Assembly: GCA_005888865.1 (NCBI GenBank)
Contig: VBCL01000030.1
Location: 15,488-21,408 of the forward strand
Length of the DNA stretch: 5,921 bases
Source of the DNA: Betaproteobacteria bacterium
GTDB taxonomy: Bacteria; Pseudomonadota; Gammaproteobacteria; Burkholderiales; Casimicrobiaceae
Direction: 5' to 3'
Shown here: positions 1 through 5,153 of the stretch, in pieces
How positions within the stretch are numbered: the first letter of the stretch is position 1
Layout: every line of letters starts with the position of its first letter
Notes under the pieces: generated by a model
The model's input: only the letters and a program-made list of their open reading frames with translations
What the model was told of the DNA's origin: nothing
Database searches by the model: none
Translations under genes and position numbers: made by a program

Positions 1-1091
1 ACGCCGGTGATGATCGTGCTGCGCCACGAATGCAGGAACAGGAACACGATCAGGATGGTGAGAAGCGCCCCCTCGACGATCGTCTCCTTGACGCGAGCTA
101 CGCTGCGCTCCACCTGCTCGGCCTGCGAATAGACCAGGCGCACCTCGACGTCCTGCGGCAGACGCTGCTTGAGCGATTGCAGCGCTTCGCGAACGCCACG
201 GCCGGTCTCGACGATGTTGGCATCCTGCGCCTTGCGAACGTCGAGCGTGATCGACGGACGGCCATTGATGCGGGAGATCGAATCGAGCTCCTTCTCACCG
301 TCGATCACGTCCGCGACCTGGCTCAAGTAGACTGCGCCGCCACCCTGCTGCGCAACGATGATGCGGCCAAACTGCGCAGGGTCCTTGATCTTGCCTTCCA
401 CCCGCACCACCGAATCGTTGTGCCCGCGCGTGATCCGGCCGGCGGGCACGTCCTGGTTGGCGTTCTGTACGGCAGTCATGACCTGATCGACGCGAATGCC
501 AAGTGACGCGAGCGCCGAGGGTTTGATCTGTATCAGGATCTGCCTCGTCACGCGCCCGTTGACATCGATTTGCGCGACGCCGGGAACGTTCTCCAGCGCC
601 TTGACGATCGTCTGATCGGTGAGCGAGGTGAGCTCGCGCAGGTCGACCGTGGGCGACAGGACGGCGAGCGACATCGTCGGTCGGTTGTCCTCGACGTCGA
701 CCCGGACGACCTGCGGATCCTTGACGTCGCGTGGAAAATTCGAACGGATCAGCGCGATCTTGTCGCGAGCATCCTGTATCGCGCGCGTGACATCGGTGCC
801 CAGGCGGAACTCCACGAACACCTGGCTTTGCGCTTCCCGGGAGTTGGAGTAGATCCGCTTGACGCCCGATACCGTATTCACGGCGTATTCGATCGGCCTG
901 CTGACGTCGTTCTCGACGGCCTCCGGCGAAGCGCCCGGATAGACCGTAATGATATTGGCGAAAGGCAGCGTGACATCGGGCATCTGCTCGACGCCCAGCC
1001 GGGCGTATGAGAATACGCCAAGCACCACGATCCCGACCATGACCATGGTCGCGAACACCGGGTTCTTGATCGAGACTCGGGTGATCCACAT
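1..1091 (-). CDS. RND efflux transporter (HAE1/AcrB-like), N-terminal part, cut by the left window edge
   Basis: Inner-membrane, proton-driven pump subunit that exports drugs or other hydrophobic compounds together with the adaptor encoded just upstream. The minus strand reads through 363 codons without a stop and leaves the window, so about one third of a usual 1,020-1,060 residue protein is present. Visible parts are a first membrane helix (about residues 12-30), the porter-domain motif YPGASPEAVENDV (51-63), GVAQIDVNGR (171-180), GGAVYLSQVADVIDG (251-265), and the start of the second membrane helix with FLFLHSWRSTI (351-361), the usual HAE1 layout. The ATG at 1091 is preceded by an AGAGGGA ribosome-binding site, and the sequence from MWITRVSIKNPVFATM matches normal RND N-termini. 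It lies 44 bases after the adaptor gene, so the two should be co-transcribed. The transmembrane proton-relay residues lie outside the window, and the substrate cannot be told from this part. The family call is firm; drug pump rather than other HAE1 roles is inference. Confidence 0.95.
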   Translation of the reverse strand, partial: MWITRVSIKNPVFATMVMVGIVVLGVFSYARLGVEQMPDVTLPFANIITVYPGASPEAVENDVSRPIEYAVNTVSGVKRIYSNSREAQSQVFVEFRLGTDVTRAIQDARDKIALIRSNFPRDVKDPQVVRVDVEDNRPTMSLAVLSPTVDLRELTSLTDQTIVKALENVPGVAQIDVNGRVTRQILIQIKPSALASLGIRVDQVMTAVQNANQDVPAGRITRGHNDSVVRVEGKIKDPAQFGRIIVAQQGGGAVYLSQVADVIDGEKELDSISRINGRPSITLDVRKAQDANIVETGRGVREALQSLKQRLPQDVEVRLVYSQAEQVERSVARVKETIVEGALLTILIVFLFLHSWRSTIITG

Positions 1092-1097
1092 GACCGT

Positions 1098-1104
1098 TCC
1101 CTCT
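1098..1104 (-). promoter_or_regulatory. Ribosome-binding site of the RND transporter gene
   Basis: On the minus strand AGAGGGA lies 6 bases before the ATG at 1091. It supports that start and shows that the transporter has its own initiation site within the 44-base gap after the adaptor gene, rather than depending on stop-start overlap. Confidence 0.6.
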
Positions 1105-1135
1105 TTTTTCGCTTTTTCGCCGGAGTTGCGGCGCT

Positions 1136-2296
1136 TCAGCTTGCCGCAGAGCCCTTCGACGTGGTTGTTTCCCGAACCAGCGCCGGCGCGCCGACCTTGA
1201 GATTGTCGAACGGGGCGGCCAGGACCCGGGTACCCGCCGGGAGCACGGTCTTGATCTCAACGCGTCCAGCCGTGTCGTCGCGTCGGCCGAGCGTAACGAT
1301 CCGGCGCGCAAGCTTGCCGTTCTCGATGGTCCAGACGAAGCTCTGACCCGCCTCGACATGGACTGCGACGGCGGGCAACGTGGGCACCGGCGCCCCCGCG
1401 GCCAGCGTCACCCGCCCGGTTCCGAACATGCCGCCACGCAGCGATAGATCGGGGTTCGGGATGTGGATGAAGACCAGGATGGCCCGCGTTCCAGCCTCGG
1501 TCGTGGGATTGATACGCTCGATGGTACCGGTGAAGCGACGGTCGCCGAAGCCGTCGATCGCGAGACCGACTTTCATGCCGATATTGAGCTCGGGAATGTC
1601 GTTCGCCGGAACCATCGCCTGCAACTCCATCTGCATCAGGTCGACGATGGTGACCAGCGGCGCATCGAAGCTTACCTTCTCGCCAGGCTGGACGTGGCGC
1701 TTGGCGACGGTCCCCGCGAGAGGCGCCATGACGACCGCGTCGCGAAGCGCGTTTCTCGCCAGCTGCACCTGCGCCTCGTTGGACTTGAGCGTGCCCTGGG
1801 TGACCGACAGGTTGCTCTCTGCGTTGTCGTAGGCATTCTGCGAGATGAAGTTCTGCTTGAGCAGAAGCTGGTTCTGCGCCCGCGTCTTTTCGGCCATTGC
1901 CATCTGGGCGCGGCTGGCTTCCAGCGTCCCGATGCGGTCGGTGAGCTTCGCCTCGAGGTCGGCGGTATCGACGCGAACGATCACCTGTCCCGCCTTCACG
2001 GCCTCACCCTCGCGCACCGCGACCTGGCGGATCTCACCCGAGACCTTCGCCTTGACGGTGGTTTGGTCGACCGGTTGCAGGGTGCCCGAAAGCGGGAGCC
2101 AGCGCGTCAAAGCCGCCGGTTCGACGTAGGCGAGGTCCGCCGCCGCGAATTCGAGCGCGACCGGGCCGCCACCCGGCACGGCGGATGCATCCGAGTTCTT
2201 GTTCGCTCGCAGGGCGACGCTGCCGGCCAGTGCGCCGAGCACCAGCAGCACCACGGTCACACCGACTGCGCGTCGTCGAATAAGCCAACGTGCCAT
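1136..2296 (-). CDS. RND efflux pump periplasmic adaptor (membrane fusion protein)
   Basis: Periplasmic adaptor that joins the inner-membrane RND transporter to an outer-membrane channel. It is 386 residues, normal for the AcrA/MexA/HlyD-like family. In order: an N-terminal membrane anchor after an arginine-rich start (MARWLIRRR, helix about 10-30) with no lipobox cysteine; a first lipoyl half-motif (about 78-112, with VSGEIRQVAVREGEAVKAGQ); an alpha-helical hairpin (about 112-186, many Ala, Gln, Asn and Leu); a second lipoyl half (187-220, APLAGTVAKRHVQPGEKV); a beta-barrel domain (222-300); and a membrane-proximal domain (about 305-376). The ATG at 2296 is chosen over a TTG eight codons upstream because GGGGAAGAG lies 8 bases before it and the protein then starts directly at the anchor. 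It is the first gene of the leftward pair and ends 44 bases before the RND gene. The family is certain; the substrate is unknown. Confidence 0.95.
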   Translation of the reverse strand: MARWLIRRRAVGVTVVLLVLGALAGSVALRANKNSDASAVPGGGPVALEFAAADLAYVEPAALTRWLPLSGTLQPVDQTTVKAKVSGEIRQVAVREGEAVKAGQVIVRVDTADLEAKLTDRIGTLEASRAQMAMAEKTRAQNQLLLKQNFISQNAYDNAESNLSVTQGTLKSNEAQVQLARNALRDAVVMAPLAGTVAKRHVQPGEKVSFDAPLVTIVDLMQMELQAMVPANDIPELNIGMKVGLAIDGFGDRRFTGTIERINPTTEAGTRAILVFIHIPNPDLSLRGGMFGTGRVTLAAGAPVPTLPAVAVHVEAGQSFVWTIENGKLARRIVTLGRRDDTAGRVEIKTVLPAGTRVLAAPFDNLKVGAPALVRETTTSKGSAAS

Positions 2297-2304
2297 GAGC
2301 GAAT

Positions 2305-2313
2305 CTCTTCCCC
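2305..2313 (-). promoter_or_regulatory. Ribosome-binding site that fixes the adaptor start
   Basis: GGGGAAGAG on the minus strand ends 8 bases before the ATG at 2296. The alternative TTG start at 2320 would place this element inside the coding sequence, so the ATG is preferred. Confidence 0.55.
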
Positions 2314-2370
2314 GGACCAACCGATTCGAGGGCGCTGGCCCGCCGGCGGCGACCCCTTCCCCTGGCTGGC

Positions 2371-2421
2371 CCTAGATTCTGCGAGCGCCCGCGCCAGATT
2401 CGAAAAGTGCGCGAGTCTAGG
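2371..2421. repeat. Spaced inverted repeat, possible operator of the efflux genes
   Basis: The left arm CCTAGATTC (2371-2379) matches the reverse complement of the right arm GAGTCTAGG (2413-2421) at 8 of 9 positions. The arm centres are 42 bases apart, close to four turns of DNA. The right arm covers the candidate -10 element of the leftward promoter. This fits a looping or paired-dimer operator, but arms of nine bases in GC-rich DNA could also arise by chance. Confidence 0.25.
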
Positions 2422-2442
2422 CTGGCAGCGGCGGGCGGACAA
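2414..2442 (-). promoter_or_regulatory. Candidate sigma-70 promoter for the efflux genes
   Basis: On the minus strand, TTGTCC (2442-2437) and TAGACT (2419-2414) are separated by exactly 17 bases. Each hexamer matches the sigma-70 consensus at four of six positions. Transcription would begin near 2407, giving a leader of about 110 bases before the adaptor ATG. It is the best pair I found by eye on this strand, but it is only moderate and unproven. Confidence 0.3.
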
Positions 2443-2544
2443 GTTCGAGCCGACGAAACGTCGACCCACACCCTGCAGGCGTCCAAATCCGGCGACGAGT
2501 TGCAATGAGTCGCGGCGCAGGAGCGCGAGCGCTCGGCACGAGAA

Positions 2545-2573
2545 TTGACAGCTTAACCCCGCCAGAGAATAAT
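2545..2573 (+). promoter_or_regulatory. Strong sigma-70 promoter of the binding-protein/Liv genes
   Basis: The perfect -35 hexamer TTGACA (2545-2550) is followed by a 17-base spacer and AATAAT (2568-2573), which matches TATAAT at five of six positions. Start of transcription is expected near 2579-2581, giving a leader of about 68 bases before the ATG at 2648. In otherwise GC-rich DNA, such a close match at ideal spacing and in the right position is unlikely to be accidental. It fits the high expression usual for periplasmic binding proteins. Confidence 0.8.
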
Positions 2574-2580
2574 TGCCGGT

Positions 2581-2635
2581 TCTACGCTGCCCTTTTCATT
2601 GTTCACCCGTTCATCATTTTAGTCACCCTTTTCCT
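2581..2635 (+). other. G-poor, pyrimidine-rich 5' leader
   Basis: These 55 bases contain about 19 C and only 5 G, unlike the surrounding DNA, and are therefore likely unstructured in the mRNA. Two short direct repeats lie inside: CCCTTTTC (2590-2597 and 2626-2633) and TCACCC (2603-2608 and 2623-2628, exactly 20 bases apart). Such a leader could simply keep the ribosome-binding site open. It could also be a target for a small RNA or a Rho loading site; nothing here proves either. Confidence 0.4.
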
Positions 2636-2641
2636 GGGAGG
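2636..2641 (+). promoter_or_regulatory. Strong ribosome-binding site that fixes the binding-protein start
   Basis: GGGAGG ends 6 bases before the ATG at 2648. A longer frame starting with TTG at 2573 would overlap the promoter -10 element and would put 25 residues before the signal peptide, so the ATG is the real start. Confidence 0.8.
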
Positions 2642-2647
2642 AAATCC

Positions 2648-3946
2648 ATGACACTCAACCGCCCGCTCGGGCTTTCGCTCGTCGCCGCGGCGCTCCTGGC
2701 CGTCTACGGTTGCGGCAAGGAAGAACCCAAGCCGGTCGCGCCGGCCGCAGCCCCTGCCATGCCGGAAGCGACCGTTAAAATCGGTCACGTCGGCCCAACC
2801 ACCGGCCCGCAAGCCCATTTGGGCAAGGACAACGAGAACGGCGCCCGCCTGGCGATCGAGGACGCCAACGCCAAGGGCGTCGTCATCGATGGCAAGAAGG
2901 TCAAGTTCGATCTGGTCGCCGAAGACGACCAGGCGGACCCGAAACAGGGCACCACCGTCGCGCAGAAGCTGGTGGACGCCAAGGTCGCAGGCGTGGTCGG
3001 CCACCTGAACTCCGGCACGTCGATTCCGGCCTCGAAGATCTACAGTGACGCAGGCATCCCGCAGATCTCCCCGTCGGCGACCAACCCGAAGCTCACGCTC
3101 CAGGGCTTCAAGACGACGTTCCGCGTCATGGCCAACGACGTACAGCAAGGCAGCGTCATCGGCAAGGCGGCGGTCGAAACGCTGGGCGGCAAGAAGATCG
3201 CGATCATCGACGACAAGACCGCCTATGGCGCCGGGCTCGCCGACGAGACCGAGAAGGCTGCCAAGGCGGCCGGCGCCACTGTCGTCGCACGTGAGTACAC
3301 CAACGACAAGGCGACCGATTTCAAGGCCATTCTGACCAAGATCAAAGCCAAGAGTCCGGACGTCATCATGTACGGCGGCATGGACGCGCAGGGCGGCCCG
3401 ATGGTCAAGCAGATGAAGGAGCTCGGCATCAAGGCCAAATACATCGCCGGCGACGGTGTGTGCTCGGCCGAATGGCCGAAGCTCGCCGGTGGCGCGGCCG
3501 AAGGCCAGTATTGCACGCAGGCCGGCCTCCCGCCCGACAAGATGCCCAATGCCAAGGACTTCGTGACGCGCTTCACCGCCAAATACGGCCCGATCCAGGT
3601 CTACGCGCCCTATTCGTACGATGCGGCAATGACGCTGATCGAAGCGATGAAGAAGGCTAATTCGCCCGATCCGGCGAAGTATCTGCCGGAGCTCGCGAAG
3701 ATCTCCTATAACGGCATCACCGCCAAGATCGAGTTTGACGAGCACGGCGACACCAAGAACGGCGCCATCACGCTCTACCAGGTCAAGGACGGCAAGCTCA
3801 TGCCGATGGCCGTGAACGTCGCTGGCAAGACCGAGAAGATCGAAGCCGCAGCAGGCCCCGCCGCTGCGCCGGAAGCGAAGAAGGACGAGATGAAGAAAGA
3901 CGAGATGAAAAAGGACGACATGAAGAAGGACGAAAAGAAGAAATAG
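2648..3946 (+). CDS. livK: Branched-chain amino acid ABC transporter substrate-binding protein (LivJ/LivK type) with MxKDx-like tail
   Basis: Periplasmic receptor that binds leucine, isoleucine, valine or a related amino acid and delivers it to LivH-LivM. It has 432 residues. A signal sequence (1-21) ends in VYGC, giving a probable lipid-anchored Cys22; Tyr at -2 departs from the usual lipobox. A Pro/Ala linker (about 26-38) leads to a type I two-lobe domain (Peripla_BP_6) from about residue 41. Ligand-site segments typical of LivJ/K are GHLNSGTS (118-125) and SPSATNP (141-147). Cys272 and Cys289 (GDGVCS...GQYC) probably form a disulfide, as in related proteobacterial proteins. A second Ala/Pro linker precedes a tail of KKDEM-type repeats (411-432), longer than E. 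coli LivJ/K, which lack it. It has its own strong promoter and is followed by a terminator, then livH. The family is certain; exact ligand specificity, and livJ versus livK naming, are not. Confidence 0.93.
   Translation: MTLNRPLGLSLVAAALLAVYGCGKEEPKPVAPAAAPAMPEATVKIGHVGPTTGPQAHLGKDNENGARLAIEDANAKGVVIDGKKVKFDLVAEDDQADPKQGTTVAQKLVDAKVAGVVGHLNSGTSIPASKIYSDAGIPQISPSATNPKLTLQGFKTTFRVMANDVQQGSVIGKAAVETLGGKKIAIIDDKTAYGAGLADETEKAAKAAGATVVAREYTNDKATDFKAILTKIKAKSPDVIMYGGMDAQGGPMVKQMKELGIKAKYIAGDGVCSAEWPKLAGGAAEGQYCTQAGLPPDKMPNAKDFVTRFTAKYGPIQVYAPYSYDAAMTLIEAMKKANSPDPAKYLPELAKISYNGITAKIEFDEHGDTKNGAITLYQVKDGKLMPMAVNVAGKTEKIEAAAGPAAAPEAKKDEMKKDEMKKDDMKKDEKKK
3878..3943 (+). repeat. 15-base tandem repeat encoding a KKDEM/MxKDx pentapeptide tail
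   Basis: Three full 15-base units (starting at 3878, 3893 and 3908) and one partial unit (3923) encode KKDEM, KKDEM, KKDDM, KKDE, followed by KKK and the stop. Read in the shifted register this is MKKDE, MKKDD, MKKDE, the pattern named in the pentapeptide MXKDX repeat family. The 22 residues contain 11 Lys, 8 Asp or Glu and 3 Met. Units differ at silent third positions (AAG/AAA), so this is not a fresh copy expansion. Confidence 0.85.
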
Positions 3947-3960
3947 TCGTCGGTCTCGAT

Positions 3961-4002
3961 GCCGGACGCGGCGCCCCGAGGGGCGCCGTTTTTACGTCCG
4001 GC
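3961..4002 (+). repeat. Outer inverted repeat enclosing the terminator
   Basis: GCCGGACG (3961-3968) is perfectly complementary to CGTCCGGC (3995-4002). It directly continues the terminator stem on the left, and resumes on the right after the TTTTTA stretch (3989-3994). A read-through RNA could form a stem of about 17 pairs with the U-tract as a six-base bulge. Confidence 0.7.
3969..3993 (+). terminator. Rho-independent terminator after the binding-protein gene
   Basis: CGGCGCCCC (3969-3977) pairs perfectly with GGGGCGCCG (3980-3988) around a nominal GA; in practice an 8-bp stem with a four-base CGAG loop. It is followed directly by five T (3989-3993), 23 bases after the stop codon. The position between the receptor and permease genes suggests partial termination, so the receptor is made in excess over the membrane proteins. 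Confidence 0.88.
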
Positions 4003-4122
4003 GTCGGGCGCCCGGGCAACCCGTCGCCCCGGCCAACTCCGGGGTTCATCCAACGCGGGGATTGCCGTGGCGTGCGGCGCAGTGGAGAATCGGGCCGCCG
4101 ATTGACCAAAACGGGCCAAAAC

Positions 4123-4142
4123 GCGCGCGCCCGCCCGCGCGC
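4123..4142 (+). promoter_or_regulatory. GC hairpin abutting the livH ribosome-binding site
   Basis: GCGCGCG (4123-4129) can pair with CGCGCGC (4136-4142) around a CCCGCC loop, a seven-pair all-GC stem ending one base before the AGGGAG element. It could limit ribosome access to livH or protect a processed RNA 5' end. Low-complexity GC alternation makes chance formation possible. Confidence 0.35.
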
Positions 4143-4143
4143 C

Positions 4144-4149
4144 AGGGAG
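4144..4149 (+). promoter_or_regulatory. Ribosome-binding site that fixes the livH GTG start
   Basis: AGGGAG ends 8 bases before GTG at 4158. The next residues, DIFLQQLINGVTLGSVYAL, are the usual LivH N-terminus, so GTG is chosen over the ATG at 4062, which would add 32 family-foreign residues. Confidence 0.7.
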
Positions 4150-4157
4150 TCGACCGC

Positions 4158-5153
4158 GTGGATATTTTCCTGCAGCAGTTGATCAACGGGGTAACGCTGG
4201 GAAGCGTCTACGCACTGGTGGCGCTGGGTTACACCATGGTGTACGGCATCATCGGACTGATCAACTTCGCCCACGGCGAAGTGGTCATGATCGGGGCGAT
4301 GGTGTCGCTCTCGGTGATCATGGCGCTGCTCGGGGCGCACGCGCCCCTGCCGTCGGTCGTGATCATTCTGGCCGGGCTGATCGTCGCGATTGTCGTGTGC
4401 ATGGCGATCGCCTACACCATGGAGAAGGTCGCCTACCGGCCGTTGCGCAAGGCGCCGCGCCTGGCGCCTCTCATCACCGCGATCGGCATGTCGATCATCC
4501 TTCAGAACGTCGCGCTGATCATCTGGGGCCGCAACTACCTCACCTTCCCGACCCTGATCCAGCCGACGCCCCACAACATCCTCGGCGCGTCGATGACCGA
4601 CCTGCAGATGCTGATCGTCGTGCTGGCCGGCGTGCTGATGGCCGGATTGGTATTCGTCGTGCAGCGAACCCGCCTCGGGATGGCGATGCGAGCTACGGCG
4701 CAGAATCCGCAGGTCGCGGGCCTGATGGGCATCGACATCAACGTCGTCATCTCCGCTGCGTTCGTGATCGGCGCGGCGCTGGCCGCGGTCGCCGGGTTGA
4801 TGGTGATGACGTATTACGGCATCGCGCATTACTACATGGGGTTCCTGCTGGGGCTGAAGGCATTCACCGCCGCGGTGCTGGGGGGCATCGGCAACCTGGC
4901 CGGGGCCATGCTGGGAGGCATCCTTCTCGGCATCATCGAGGCGCTCGGCGCGGGCTACATCGGTGATGTGTCGAACATCTGCGGCTTCCCGTTTCTTTCC
5001 GATTCCCTGCAAGAGCAATGTGCGGCGAGCGACGGCCAGATCAGCATGTTCGGCAGCAACTACCAGGACGTTTTCGCGTTCTTCGTGCTGATCCTGGTCC
5101 TCATCTTCCGTCCTTCCGGATTGCTGGGCGAGCGCGTGAGCGAGCGCGCATGA
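4158..5153 (+). CDS. livH: Branched-chain amino acid ABC transporter permease LivH
   Basis: One of the two inner-membrane permease subunits of the Liv/HAAT importer; it pairs with LivM to form the channel. With the GTG start it has 331 residues, about 20 more than E. coli LivH. Family marks are LINFAHGE (34-41) near the N-terminus, the cytoplasmic EAA-like coupling segment AMRATAQNPQVAGLMGID (176-193) that contacts the ATPases, FTAAVLGGIGNLAGAMLGG (236-254), and the C-terminal RPSGLLGE (318-325). Hydrophobic helices fill most of the rest. The extra length is largely an insertion near 271-297 with Cys275 and Cys288, just before the last helix and probably periplasmic. It lies 211 bases after the binding-protein gene, beyond a terminator, and overlaps livM by four bases. 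Transcription probably comes from read-through of that terminator, as no clear internal promoter is visible. Family assignment is firm. Confidence 0.95.
   Translation: MDIFLQQLINGVTLGSVYALVALGYTMVYGIIGLINFAHGEVVMIGAMVSLSVIMALLGAHAPLPSVVIILAGLIVAIVVCMAIAYTMEKVAYRPLRKAPRLAPLITAIGMSIILQNVALIIWGRNYLTFPTLIQPTPHNILGASMTDLQMLIVVLAGVLMAGLVFVVQRTRLGMAMRATAQNPQVAGLMGIDINVVISAAFVIGAALAAVAGLMVMTYYGIAHYYMGFLLGLKAFTAAVLGGIGNLAGAMLGGILLGIIEALGAGYIGDVSNICGFPFLSDSLQEQCAASDGQISMFGSNYQDVFAFFVLILVLIFRPSGLLGERVSERA

Larger units (their letters stand above)
2297..2544. other. Divergent intergenic region between the efflux and Liv genes
   Basis: About 250 bases with no convincing gene; reading frames crossing it are continuations or shadows of neighbouring genes. 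It must hold the promoter of the leftward efflux genes. I see a candidate minus-strand promoter (2414-2442), a spaced inverted repeat (2371-2379 with 2413-2421), two AGATTC direct repeats 22 bases apart (2374 and 2396), and the eight-base palindrome GAGCGCTC (2527-2534) just upstream of the Liv promoter. No regulator gene is encoded next to the pump in this window, so any repressor acting here would be encoded elsewhere. Confidence 0.6.
3994..4157 (+). other. Gap between the terminator and livH, with small repeats and hairpins
   Basis: No gene is seen here; the livH frame is open from 4062, but that stretch is low in hydrophobic residues and unlike the family. The gap holds a CCCCGG/CCGGGG hairpin (4027-4032 with 4039-4044, no T-tract), two CCAAAACG repeats (4106-4113 and 4116-4123) exactly 10 bases apart, and a GC hairpin just before the livH ribosome-binding site. 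I do not see a convincing second promoter: TTGACC at 4103-4108 has no matching -10. Confidence 0.5.

Noticed and set aside
295..1359. A 354-codon minus-strand open frame overlapping the RND transporter in another frame
   Set aside because: The true RND frame on the same strand gives an unmistakable HAE1-type sequence; this one is an Arg-rich out-of-frame shadow.
1463..2548. A 361-codon plus-strand open frame opposite the adaptor gene
   Set aside because: It runs antisense to a complete adaptor protein, crosses its promoter region, and has no family-like sequence.
2573..2647. N-terminal extension of the binding protein from a TTG at 2573
   Set aside because: It would begin inside the promoter -10 element and place 25 residues ahead of a normal signal sequence; the ATG at 2648 has a strong GGGAGG site.
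2603..3745. A 380-codon minus-strand open frame opposite the binding-protein gene
   Set aside because: It is the antisense shadow of a clear Peripla_BP_6 gene, with an Arg/Leu/Asp-rich composition and no recognisable motif.
4027..4046. CCCCGG/CCGGGG hairpin as a second terminator
   Set aside because: The stem is only six pairs and is followed by TTCATC rather than a run of T, so it is not supported as an intrinsic terminator.
4062..4157. N-terminal extension of LivH from an ATG at 4062
   Set aside because: The 32 extra residues are unlike LivH N-termini, and a good ribosome-binding site precedes the GTG at 4158, where the family sequence begins.
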